Shown here one piece after another: positions 36,130 to 48,200 of a stretch of 64,000 nt of DNA. The notes under the pieces are model-generated. The model ran no database searches and was not told where the DNA came from. It saw only the letters and a program-made list of their open reading frames with translations. Origin of the DNA: Ignelater luminosus (Eukaryota; Arthropoda; Insecta; Coleoptera; Elateridae); contig VTPC01090419.1 in assembly GCA_011009095.1 (NCBI GenBank), forward strand, positions 248,111 to 312,110. The letters run 5' to 3'. Made by a program: the position numbers and the translations under genes. Each line of letters starts with the position of its first letter. The stretch's first letter is position 1.

Positions 36130-38904
36130 AAAAACCTTATGTTTCAGTTCTATTTGTGTAGAAATACAAAAAAACCACCACTAGAATTTTTTTGTGTAAA
36201 GTTTTAAATTATCAGAACTCATTCCTCTATTAAGTATTTTCTGCCTCAAAAAATTTTCCTTTTTGTAAATAACTAGTAAACCCCATGCATTTTGCAAGAA
36301 AATAAAATAGTTCTTAACTATAGAGTAACGTAAGGGCTTGCATGTAGACAATTGGATAACATTATCCAAACGTAATTAGAACCTACTAGAGCGATGCTGG
36401 AAGGGGAAGGGGAAGGAATTATCTCTTGAAGTTTATCGGAAAAAGAGGAAAGGCGTAACTCTGAAAATTTTGGTTCAAGCACAAAACTACGTTATCCCAA
36501 CCGTGTACTGCGTTCTTTAATTATTTTACTTTGCAGTAGCTATTGGTCTGCGTCTGATGTGTCAGCTTTTGGAGTAGTTGTTGTGTGTTGAGACACCTTC
36601 ATATTCATTTTAATTGTCTCTTTATATCCACATTTCATATAGATTTTTATTTAAAATTCTCCTTTGAAAACTCTTAACCACGTATTTCAACTTTATGGGT
36701 TAACAGCAATTATTTTCTATGTTGTAGGGGATATTACTGAAAACAACAAACCCATCTAATATCGATTTGGAAGTTAATCCTCAGAATTATTTAAAGAGGT
36801 CAAGTGCATTCTATCTATCTTTTGTTTCAGAAATTAAACAATAAACTCCACAGAAAGATTTTAAACCGAGGTAATATCTTCATTCAAGATTACGTGATAT
36901 AACAAAAATGTTAATTTAAAAATTTCATCTCTGCTTTAGCTAACATCCTACACAGCCCTTCATCATACTATGACAGTAGAGTTTTAAGTATCTAGAAGTG
37001 CCACCCATTGACCTAATTTCCGTAAAGCAGTTCTAGGTTCGAGGCAATGTCATTACTGTAAAAAAGCAAGAAAAATAGGATTTGGCTATCCGGTGTAGGC
37101 TTTTCCGCTTCCCTTCTTTTGCAAACCCCTCCAAGAAAAATAAACTTTGATTACAGTTGAGTTATTTCTGTTAGATTGTTGGAATTACTTGTTTCTGCTG
37201 TTGATTTATTGGACTATTATATTTACTGTTATTATTTTTCAGTACACAAACTTTCTTCTAGTTTTAGCGGCAGTAAAGATGGTATTAATGTAACAGGAAT
37301 GCTGCTGCAATTAAATCATTCATATGTAAATTGCAATATTGTTTGTTAAAACCAACCACCGACTAATCTAATTTATACACTTAAACTGTTTTAACAACCA
37401 GTTGCAATATGTATGTCTCTGGCTAAGCTACGTATTAGCACGTACTAAATAAAACAGAAGTTAAACACTTATAAATTTGTAATGTACTCTAGCCAGCCAC
37501 GAGGGAGGGTTTATCATGTGCCTGTTGCACATACGTTATCTACATTCCTTATATAGGTATTTACTCTAAACTATTTACAGGAAATAAATCCTGAACGAAT
37601 GTTGAATGTATACGTTATTTCTTGTTTACAAATTTAAAATCGAAACCAGCTAAATGCTAAAGCTGTTAAGGAATAGCTACGTAGCTGTGTAACTAACATA
37701 ACCCAGTAATCACGTCCTCTGTTTTTCCACGGTTTTATGTTAGAATTATTTATTAAGCAAAAATATACTTAACTGTATATTATCTATAATCAGATATTGA
37801 ATTTTTGTTCAAGGTTTTAGATATATGAGGCGTGTCCAACAAATAGCGTAAGATCTTGAATTAATTTTCATAACATTGTTGTTCTTCCGTTATAAATAAA
37901 TTGCCTAATTCTGTTGCGGTACAAATAAAAAATCGCAACTTAACGTAATGATTCTCTTCATCTGTTTTAAATTTTTTGGATACCAGGTGTAGCTACGGTT
38001 AACACAGTGTCAAAAGTCGTGATTCACTATGACAAAGTGATTAAAAATTAAAGAGCGTCCTGAAGTTTTTGGTCGTTAACCGTAAGATTGTAAGATTATC
38101 TAAGTAGCAAACCTCAAACCCTTCTCAAATTTTAGATACAAGTATAAATAAAACCAAAACGTGATGGAATAGATCCTTACTGGAAAGCACGTGGCAGCAT
38201 TAATGTACTACTGTTATAAACACTAAACAAACTGTCGTAATACCAGCATGGCTAATCCAAGAATCATTTCGACGTTTAATTATAGATTTGGTGAAAAAAA
38301 TCTACAATTATTTACAGCGTGTCTATCTGTACGCTCGTGTAGAACAAGTTGCCTCTCTCCAAAGCAAAACTTAGATTAAAATTGCAGCAAATAAATCTTC
38401 TAACTAAACGACCCAAACCCTTTTCAACATTAAAAAGTTAGTTACAATCTTCTTGTAGAAATTACCTTTACGACATTTGCATTAAATATTATCGTGGATT
38501 GATTCTATGAAAAATAATTCCTTTTGTTACTTAGTTGAGGGAAACGTCCTAATTGACTCAACTGACCAAGTGATTAAATTTGGAATATGAGGAATTTGTG
38601 GATGTTTCTTCTGACTGCTTTTGGACCAGCAGCCTTAACAGATAGTTCATCTATAACACATCTATGGAAAAATGAACTTCAACGCTGAAGTGGACAATTC
38701 ATTGAGAGAAAAGATTTACATAAGGTAATTTGCTTCTTTCAGTTATTGCATCTCGCAAAATGGATCAGTGAAGATTTAAGGTTTACTTACAAACTGTTCT
38801 TAAGCTGTATTATAGTACTTTGGTTCTTTCTCTAACAACCACAGATTATTTACAAGTAGCGTTTCATAATACAACGTCCGATTCTATATAACCTTCTGAA
38901 AGAG
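36130..38904. other. AT-rich non-coding stretch
   Basis: No gene, RNA gene or element border could be supported. Confidence 0.45.
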
Positions 38905-40265
38905 CGAAGCGTTTTATAGGCAGTTTTAGGCGGTTTAAACCTATGCTCACTGACGGAAAGGTGCTGGTAAGTATCAATAGGTCACCTGATAGGCTGACCG
39001 CAGAAGGAGAATCAAAATACTGTCCCAAAAGGCTATCTCGTCCCACTGGGTAGGAAGGAGAACTTTTAGGTACTCACACCTCTCATGCTATATGCATCCT
39101 TTGCATGTAAAAAGACCTCCAACAAGATACAGTTAGAACAAATGCAAAGCTTTCGACTGCTTAGGTGCAACAGCAGCCATGTCGCTGCTATTGTTCCCCT
39201 GGAAGTTTTCCTCAACCTTATACAGGATCTCGTGAAATGGTTGATATCTATGAAAGAGGTATGAGGGTGGACACTTAGGTCCTTAATCTCTTAGTAAGAA
39301 ACGATCTGATTTTTGCTACAAGGAGCGACAATTTGTATTCTTTGAGAAAACCATACAGCTATTGTTATTGTTGTTATGTAGCTGAGGCTTCAGGCCGCGG
39401 TTCCCTTGAACTTCGTGGCTTCAACTGCTATGGTCATTTCACCGCCAACTAGAAATTAGCCGAATCCGAGGTTTTCCAACCCCGGTAGATATTTTTAACG
39501 CGCAATTCATCGTAGTCATCCTTTTTCAAATTTTTTCCGCGTGAAAAATCTCAGGACCTCGGCCGGGAATCGAATCCGCAACCATTGGGTTGATAGTCAG
39601 ATGTCTAACTATCAGAGCCACGGAGGCTCCTGAAAACTATACAGTATCAGCATAAGAGAATTTGGTATTTGGACGAATCAAAAACTGAAGAAGGCACTAG
39701 AGCAGGAATGTATGAACTCAAACTGAGAATGGGATTTTTGTTGGTTCACGACAGTGTTTCAGTAAAAGCCTTCTGGTATCCTGGCTCACATACACGAAAA
39801 TCTTCGTTAGCTCTTTGACATCTGCTCGTTCTGTTCACAACATCATGCAATGGCCGTCTTGTACCACAAAAATTAGGTGTCTTTCATATGATTCAGCTTT
39901 TGATATCTCACTAAGCTACACTAGCAGATTCATTACTGAGATCTCAAAGTGACTGGATTGATATGACAAGCTCCAGGCAAGGTAGACTGTTGATAAAGAA
40001 ACCTACTCCCTACTCGAAGTAAACAGAGGAAACATACTGATAGTTACTGAGATTCTTCTTCTTGATCATCGGACTTTGGAAAGTTAGTCGTTATAGGTAC
40101 TGCAATGAGAACGAGAAAACCATCTATCCATGCTCTATGCCAATGTATCCATCTAATGATGAAAAGGAACTGCTACTACGATATTCAAGAAATCTAGATG
40201 GAGGTGATACTGTCATTTGCATTAGCAGTGGGTCTCCTATCGGGCAACTTATCACCCCACACTAG
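38905..40265 (+). pseudogene. LINE relic: RT end, connector and RNase H, split by SINE
   Basis: Plus-strand segments follow the order of an RNase H-bearing non-LTR retrotransposon. A post-catalytic RT segment, RFIGSFRRFKPMLTDGKVLV, starts near 38911. The connector MLYASFACKKTSNKIQLEQM runs from 39085, then VAAIVPLEVFLNLI near 39183. The SINE at 39359-39631 follows, then WYLDESKTEEGTRAGMYELK near 39667 (RNase H first strand; the usual Y-T-D-G-S-K has changed). A degenerate GHC-type tail follows (NRGNILIVTEIL near 40022, then RYRYCNENEKTIYPCSMPMY near 40075). Frames change repeatedly and stops are present. The RT catalytic YADD region and ORF1 are absent. An I/R1-like clade is inferred from the RNase H and tail; no nearer placement was possible. 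Confidence 0.75.
39359..39631 (-). mobile_element. tRNA-derived SINE with ~13-bp TSD
   Basis: On the minus strand the 5' end (39631) starts GGAGCCTCCGTGGCTCTGAT. This contains an RNA polymerase III A-box-like TGGCTCTGATAGTTAGACAT, followed about 35 nt on by the B-box-like GATTCGATTCC (10 of 11 against GGTTCGANTCC). The tail at 39359-39382 is ACAACAATAACAATAG on the minus strand, a simple A-rich 3' end. Near-identical flanks GAAAACCATACAG (39346-39358) and GAAAACTATACAG (39632-39644) are the target duplication, with one mismatch. At 273 bp with a tRNA-like head it is a typical SINE. It lies antisense inside the LINE relic and splits it between connector and RNase H. Confidence 0.85.
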
Positions 40266-40784
40266 TTTGGCATCCTTTTCGCGACTTGCACAATGGGCCC
40301 TAGAGACTGAGTGTTGTGGTTAACCCCGTGCTGTATTGCACTTCATACAAACACATGCACATAGATCATTTGCTTTAAATTTCCTGAGGCAAGGTCTTAT
40401 AAAATGGATACTTACTGTAACGCCACGATTATGCTCACAAACGATTTCTTTTAGTTTTAATACCTATTCTGGCGTCGAGACTCTTGTCTGCCTTGGAAAC
40501 CATTGGATTGGTAGAATGAGACAACTATAATTAATTTTGGGGAAAACAAAATTTTGAAAAATTGCTAAAATCCAATGCAATAAAAAAATTAAATAAAGTA
40601 ACAAAAAAAGTGAAATCTTTCAGCAAGTTTGTGCTATTTGTTTTTCATAACGACCAACAACTAATGTTAAACTTCAACCACTAGGACTCAATGGGAATGA
40701 AGTTAGCAAACAAGTTACAGCAAAAACGGAAATCACGGAAATTCAAATTAATAAATTTATCAAAGAAACAGTTTTTACTTACAT
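40266..40784. other. Non-coding stretch
   Basis: Nothing supportable beyond possible degraded LINE 3' sequence at its left edge. Confidence 0.35.
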
Positions 40785-41098
40785 AATTAAGCGGAGGAGG
40801 ATCAATGAATAATTGCCACCGTAGGTGGCTGCCATTTAGAGAACTTAATCTCTCTATGGCTGGTGAGTTGGAAAAATGGTGGGTAACTCCTGTCGTGCAC
40901 GCCAACATGTCGGGTACCAAGCAGTCCGCACGCCCGCAGTCCACGGTGATGATGGTCTGGTGGCGAAGGTGGTGCAGGCCGGAAGCAGGTTCTCTATAAT
41001 CCCCGCAGGTGATGGTGTCGATGACCCAGGTTGGATGGTGTACCCAAGGACGGCCAGCGAGCCGTCACACAGAGACGACGAGGAGTTCAATTAAGCGG
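40785..41098. other. GC-rich block between 10-bp direct repeats, origin unknown
   Basis: About 290 bp of markedly higher G+C lies between two copies of AATTAAGCGG (40785-40794 and 41089-41098). Overlapping open frames occur on both strands. On the minus strand a frame stays open for about 120 codons from near 41050 through 40681. A consensus-like splice donor GTAAGT in the minus direction sits at 40777-40782, just past the block. I do not recognise any protein family. The block could be a short insertion with a target duplication, a retrocopy fragment, or a minus-strand exon. Confidence 0.4.
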
Positions 41099-43989
41099 TA
41101 GGTACTACCAGCTATTAGATTTTAGATTATTTAAGCCGCGCGTTTTTGAATTAAATATTTGAGTTTTAAATTTGTACGAAAACAGATACAGAAAACTATT
41201 ACAATATCTTTGTTACATAATTGTTTCATAACCTGAACATACAAGGCGTATAAATCTTTCAAAGTAATTTAACCATTTGAGTCGTTTTCGAAATAACTCT
41301 GATTAGGAAAAAACAACCAACAAAGTGTTAAAAGACTTGTTAGGTTTCTTGATAATCTGTTTTCATTCCATTCGTTTCATTTTACCACTAGTTTTTCTTT
41401 TTCAGGATAATAAATCTTTATTAATTCTCTTTACAATGTTTCTTTGATGGAATTGACCAATGTGTTCTAGTATCTTTGATTAGTCAAGATTTAGGTTTTT
41501 CTTTATCGCAGTTGATGTTTAATTCTGTTGGTTTTGCAGAACAGCAAGGAGAATTTAACAAAATGGATATCCTGAAAAACACGTTTTTAACTGTTTCTGT
41601 TTCCATTCTATATTGTACCATTTTTGAGTGCTTGTTGAGTGTTCCATCTTTGGAGTGGCTGCATTTCTTTTCGATCTTATAAAAACAGCGTTTACACATA
41701 AAAAGCGTTTAACTAAATATGAATAACAGTGGATAACTGAACAATTCTTATTCATTCTAGCAGATGTTTTGGTTGAATGCGATAATGTTGCAATCTTGTG
41801 TAAGCATAAGTTTCAATTGCGAAAGAAGAAAATGTAATAGATACTTTGTCTTTCAGGAAACACGGCCGTTACCCTTTGAAACTATTGTAAAATCACCAGA
41901 CGAGCAATAATATCGTTTCGTGATGTCGTACACATTTGATAGAAATGAAAAAACAACTAACTGTCTTAGACCAGACACAAAATAAAGACTACGGAAATTG
42001 CTCAATATGTCTATTTTCATTCTTTAATACCTAGTACAATGTAAGCAAAATATAAAATTAAAACTGTGGTTTTTCTACAAAAATCTTAATTTACCAAATT
42101 TTTACCTTGAAATGTTACAGACTAACCGGTTGGAAACTGGACAATGCTTTTATTGAACTTCTCTTTCAATAGGCGGCATAACCCCGTGTCTTCTATATAA
42201 TGAAGCGATTTCAGCGTTTCTGTTGTATTGTTTACAGGGGAAGTCGTATTGCACTCGACAAGGTCTTCCGTAATTTAGAGAGGTTAGAACTGGCACTGCT
42301 TTACGCTTCTCCTATAATTAAGTAAATGGAGATAAAGAGATTTAAAAGGAATTATTTCACACTTGTGTTTCTACACAATCGAAAGATCGGATACGACGGT
42401 AATACTACTACTTTGAAACAGTGCTGTAGGAATTTAAGGCATTTACAAATGTTAAAAAAATCTAATCTGCACACACCCTACTTTTAATTGCACTGTATTA
42501 ACACGTAATTAATTAAAAGAGAAACTTTTTTGTTTTATTTATTTGTATTTATCTAATATTTTTTCTGTGCACCTTTATACAGTTACTTTTAATAAGTTTT
42601 CTTGGTTTTATCAATGCTCAGTCGATCTTCCTTTCTGATTTCTTACATCTTTTATTCTTGGCCGTTTCGCCATACTGTATCTGGACAGGATTTTTCTGTC
42701 TTCTTCAATTGTTTGTTAAACCTTTTACGTCACAAACTAGTTAAGCAAAAACGCTACATCATCATAATGTAGAATAAGAAAAATAACTGGTAGCTAAATT
42801 AACAAATTTATATTTTGGTGACATTCGCATCTGTGATGCAGGTCACTACCTACACATCTTATTCTGCGGCAATTGTTACAACTTACAATTAGCAAACCTT
42901 GCAATGAAAAAGTGATCGTGAGTCCACTACTAATGGTAAGGTGAACGCTTAACATCTACCAAATTGTTCTAAATGTATTGCAAATCTTACTTAGACAAAA
43001 TTCACTTTTGTTATGGCCTGCTGTGAATGATTTTTTCTTGAAACACGGGATATATCTTTAAAAATTTATTGAAACGGACTGGAAAACATATTATGAACAA
43101 TTTTTCAATAGAATCTATTGCTTCCTAACCAACAAGCATACCAATTAGGGAAATCATGTGGCACTGCCCTTCATCAACTGTTGAGGATATTTGAGAATTT
43201 TATAAGCAATCAGCTTTCTTTGATGTAGATTCGAATTCACGACACCTTAGCAACAAGATGTAGAAAGGCTGACACACTATATAGTGTGATCACAACAACC
43301 ACTTGGGAGACGCTGACGATATCAGTAGTCAAAGAATTCCCTCACAGGATTGTTCTCTCTAAATCTTGTTCAGACGTTTTGTCCAAAAATGTATTGGAAA
43401 AGACACCCTTTTGAATTGCAGACATCGTTCACGGTTCACGGCGATAGACAACTACATTTTTGTTTCTTCTTGGAAAGCTCCTGCGTGGGGAAATTGCATG
43501 AAGGTGTATTTACAAATTGCAATTTGATATTGTCCATTTTGCCGTGGCCTCAAAACTCATGAAAGATAAAAAGGCAATTCTGCTAAGTCTGCTAAACACA
43601 TTTCCAAGTACAATCAAACCTCTTGATTTCATTCTCACAAGTTTTTAAAACTTAATTACGACTCCTACTAACGGATAACTAAGGATAGGTAAATAGGTCC
43701 TTAAAACCAAACCTCCTACTATCGGTGTCTCAATGCCACAGTTATTGGAGCAAGAAATTCATTCGGTTTACGCCGCCAGGGGTTTCACACTCATGGTTAC
43801 TGAATATCCTTGGTTATTTTTAATCTGTTAACTGGTTCTCGAGATACATTAGTAATCTATTTGTGGTCAACTTTGGCTGGTTGGGGCTTTGTTCCTATGT
43901 GAGTGAAAAACTCTTTGAAAGCAGAAAGTGAACTTGAGGGAGGAGTTTAGTGGAGATTATGCAAAAGTCATACTGACACCTTTCACCAG
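41099..43989. other. AT-rich non-coding stretch
   Basis: No gene or element was recognised. Overlapping short frames at 41476-41755 on both strands are chance-sized. Confidence 0.45.
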
Positions 43990-45270
43990 TATTTGCTAAA
44001 ATGAACAGTACCGAAAATGAAAATTGTATTTATTTTTTAATTTATATAATTTAAATGTTCAAAATGTGCACCTTTGCGGCGCAAACAAACTTCATAACGA
44101 TTTTGAAGATTATCCAACATATTTATAAAGAGTGGTTGCTGCAGTTGCTGAAAATAGGTTATTATCTTTTGTCGTAGTTCTCCAATATTTGCTGACGGAT
44201 CTTCTGACCGAAATACTGATTCCTTCAGCATGCCCCAAATGTATGCATCAGATGGCGTCAGATCAGGTGAATGAAAAGGGCACTCAAAGTCTGTTCCATG
44301 AGAAATTATCCTGTTTTCAAAATGTTCATGAAGTAAGGCTAGGAAGCGTCTGGCTGTATGGCTTGCTGCGCCGTCCTGTTGAAACCATTGTCTGCGCACC
44401 TGCAGAGTTCGTGCGCGGCAAAAGTTTTGTAAATCTCTTACAAAAGGTGTAATAATATTCTCTCTGTAACGCTCTTGGTTAGCAGTAACTGAAGCTCGTC
44501 CTCAGCCTCAACAAAATAAGGACCAATGATCCCAGGCCCAGACACAGCACATCAAATGGTAACTCGTTCACTGTGGAGTGGTTTTTTTACAATGACATCT
44601 GGGCGTTCAAATCCAAGGAATCGAGTTGTTTGTCGATTGATATAACCGTTAAGGTGAATGTGACTTTCGTCTGAAAACCATACGTTTCTCAAGAAATTGG
44701 GATCTTTCCACACTAGTCCACAACAAACTTCTCCTGCACGTTTGTCCGCTACGTTTAGTCGTTGTCCAATTTGAATGCGGTAAGGATAACTAGCAATAGA
44801 TTAGAACAGTCGATGTGTGGATGTTTCACTGATATTCAGTTTATACGCAGTTCGTCGAAGGCTTCTTTTTGAAGACTGTATGATTTGGTCAAGAACGCGT
44901 CTTTGATTATTGTTGATAAAAACTGTTCTTCGACGACCTGAAGAGCTCTCACTAACACTGTAAACGAAATTTTTCAACAATTGCTAGCATTACGCTTTTA
45001 CAGGGGACCGCTTTGTTAAACTCTCGTCGATATTTTTCTGAGACTTGTTCCAAACTTGGGCCAGTATCCCGTCCATTTCCGTATGAACGGAAATAATGCT
45101 CTATTATAAACACTTTTTCCTCCGTTGTGAGAACCATTTTCAAGACGATTTTAGCACCAGAGCAATGTTAGTATGACAACTAATGACAAATAAGCCAAAT
45201 ATGACAAATCCATATTGCGAGAGCAATTCCATAGCACTTTAAATTTCGGTACTGTTTATTTTGGCGAATA
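43990..45270 (-). mobile_element. Decayed mariner relative with DD41D spacing
   Basis: The ends are imperfect inverted repeats. The left, from about 43992, reads TTTGCTAAAATGAACAGTAC; the right, read inward from about 45268, reads TTCGCCAAAATAAACAGTAC. Both continue CGAAA. TA occurs at both borders (43990-43991 and 45269-45270). Size, about 1.28 kb, and a single minus-strand transposase relic fit a mariner-type element. DD41D spacing is known for the rosa and VISITOR groups of Tc1/mariner. Confidence 0.8.
44037..45143 (-). pseudogene. DD41D transposase, broken by stops and frameshifts
   Basis: The N-terminal 63 codons (44952-45143) begin MKMVLTTEEKVFIIEHYFRS, the HTH type annotated as DUF4817 in related insect proteins. 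After a frame break come SSGRRRTVFINNNQRRVLDQ and LRRTAYKLNISETSTHRLF (second HTH). A stop follows, then NFLRNVWFSDESHIHLNGYI with the first Asp at 44669-44671, then NRQTTRFLGFERPDV. The last open part (44037-44399, 120 codons) holds WFQQDGAASHTA, with the second Asp at residue 9 of that segment. SPDLTPSDAYIWG holds the third at residue 51, so 41 residues separate them. The C-terminus reads NRYEVCLRRKGAHFEHL. At least one in-frame stop and two or more frame changes (near 44955, near 44810 and between 44400 and 44580) make it inactive. Confidence 0.85.
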
Positions 45271-45273
45271 TTG

Positions 45274-48200
45274 TAAAAAAATGAATGCACTTTAAACTAC
45301 CTAACTGATGTAAATAGGTTCAAAAATGTAATGGAGAAGTAAGGCATCACCCAACATACGTTAAAGTGCTGTTCATTTCTGAACAACTGAACCTGTCTCA
45401 ACAGACACTTTTACTTTGACAAATTGTTGATGCAATTGTTTTTACTGTGTTGCTGTTTTAGCCATGAACCCTGAAGATCGGCCCAACAGAAACTGACTAC
45501 TGGTATTTTGAACGACTCTGGACGATCTTCTAAAGTGTCACTCTTCTTTTTGGACGGTTTACGGTATAAATGGTATGCCTATGATGTACTTGGTAATCAT
45601 ATCCTGGATATATATATATATAGGCTAGAAAGCAACAAAACTAGTAGTCCCGATCTGCCTTTGGACACGCCAAAATATCGATGATCGTCACAGACTCACT
45701 TTTAAAGTTGGACAGGAATACTACGATCCTTAGGCTAAATTTCAAGAAACCTTGCAACAGCCATGCTGACTGAAATGCGGTGTTGCATCAAAGGCAGCCG
45801 GAATACAAGAAGAAACTACCATTTATAGTGCTTCGTATTATTATTCCATCTTCAAAATATTCTTATGAAGGGCTATCGGGGAGAAGAATCTTCATTCCAA
45901 TAGGCAGTTAGTTATCACTTATCAGATTAGATTGAAATTGCCCTGGGACTGCCTACAAAATCTCATAACCTCAGCAAATCACAGAGCAGAATCAGTATTT
46001 GGCATCTTTAAAGTTTTGATTCGTAGCTACTTGACTGGATGGGCTACTAAACTACACTACAATTAGTAGACCGACAAAGCAATGCTAAAATCATTTTAAA
46101 AAGCGTTGACTACTGGTATTCTAAGACTAAATAGATTATAGTTCAGGCTAGTAAGAGGATTGATGGTCAGTTACTGTGATCTACGAAAAAACATGTATTT
46201 TCATTGAAGATCTCATATGTTCTGCGTTTGCAGTGAACAGAAGCACAATAGCTTTCAATATCAAACCTAGCTCACTAAGACGAATTCAGTCAATAAATGT
46301 TTAAAAAAACGATTAAGAGAATGTAAACGGTCTTTGGAAAGGCTTTGAAAGTAGGTGTGTTTTGTCATCACTGACGGTGAAATTATCTTGAACCTAGTGA
46401 CTAGCACTAAAGACTTTGAAAACGATATGCGTGTCAAGATTGCATTGAAAGTTTTCTGAGAAGTTTCTAGATCATTTTCTGATAGCTATCGGGGTGAAAT
46501 GTAAATTATTAAATGCTGTGCTGTGGTTGCAAGTTTGCTGCTAACTCAGATCAGAACTTATGACAAAGTCTATTTCCAAAGTTATTTTGGATAGAATCTT
46601 CTCATACTCAGTTTGAGTTTGAGATCACATGTCACAACTTGACAAAAACGTCCCTAACTATTCTCTACACCTGATTGGCCAAAAAAGTTTTTTCTGTTAA
46701 AAGTTTCCTATTATCTTAATTACAAAACTTCAGTGCCGCACAACTGATAATTTGGGTTACTGCAATTCAATTTTCTTTAAGTACTTACATCTCTGTGCTC
46801 TTTGTACCTAAGTAATTCCAATCAGTAACATAGTACATGTTATTGATAAAATGAGAATAAAATAAGCAGCAAGAATATAAAACGTATACCGTGTGTATAA
46901 AAAGTTTTTATATCAAGCGATCTATGAAAACAAAATGATGTGTCTGCGATTAATCCATCCGGATATTTAGATTGCCATTTTTGATTTTACTTTTAACAAC
47001 CGCAATTTATTGATTACTTAGTACTAATTAACTTTAAATTGAAAATTGATCCTGACAATTGACTGTTAGTAGTACTTATGGACACGCATAAGACATACAT
47101 TTTCTAACTCTGATAAGGCACTTTTTTTACACACATTATTACTGCAATAAAATCCACATAATAAAAGGTACAGAAGAAACTTATTTATATTATAACAAAA
47201 AAAGGGTGAATTATTATGTCTCAAAATAAAAACTACTGTAAGAAGCTTGTGCCAAATTTCCTCACATGACAAATCCGTGATACTGCTGGTGAAACTTTCG
47301 TCACAAAAAGCACTTCCAGTAATATATTTTGTTTCTATGTGGTAATCATATCACTTTTCCTGTTTTATTAAATCCCAGCAAACTTCATAATAACTAGCTG
47401 ACCTAGTTATATTTGATTTTTTGCTGTGAAGGCCGTTTCTGGCCATAAACAATAAAAAACGGTGGTCTTGTAATTTTGTTTTTTACTAGAATGTTAGCAA
47501 ATATAGCTACCTGATGACATTGAATTAAATTTATAGATATTAGGAATGAAGTTATAATAATGAAAACGTTAAAATGGAATTTCCAAAAAACTAAAACGCT
47601 GTTTCTATTCAGGCCGTGTATTTACATTTAAATCAACTTGCTTGTTGCTTGCATGTTTACTTTGAGACTCTGTTAAATAGAGTTCGCTTGTTAACACGTC
47701 GCGTGTTCAAAAATAATACGGTTTTTCTTACATTGACTTGAAATAAAAATAAAATAATGTAGAGTGCTGTAATTTGTTTTATCAAAAAGAGGTGTATAAC
47801 TGTCATACAATAAAAGTAAATACGTTCTTGAAAGATGGCGACATCGATCGATATTCATCCAAAACTATTTTAACAACAAGCTAAAACATACATAACCTAT
47901 AAAAATCCAAATAGAAGTGTAAATCACATTTTAATTGAATTAAAAACCAGACTTGGAGATAAAATGCTTTTGATTTACGGAAATACTAGCAAAATTTGAA
48001 TTCATCATCACAAACTAATTCAAAAACAAAATGTGCTAATTTTCATGTAATTTGATATACTGAAGGTTCAAGTCGAAAATTGAAAAGTTGTTAGGATTTT
48101 GAAGGTTTTTCTCCAATGCCTTTAAAAAGCATAGAGCGAATCCATTTTTAAATAAGTATCTGCTTTTTAAAAGATATATCAAGTGTTTTAAGTTTTCCTG

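Noticed and set aside
45640..46100. Plus-strand text with a YRGRRIF-like phrase recalling piggyBac
   Set aside because: No supporting block before or after it; the similarity is too short.
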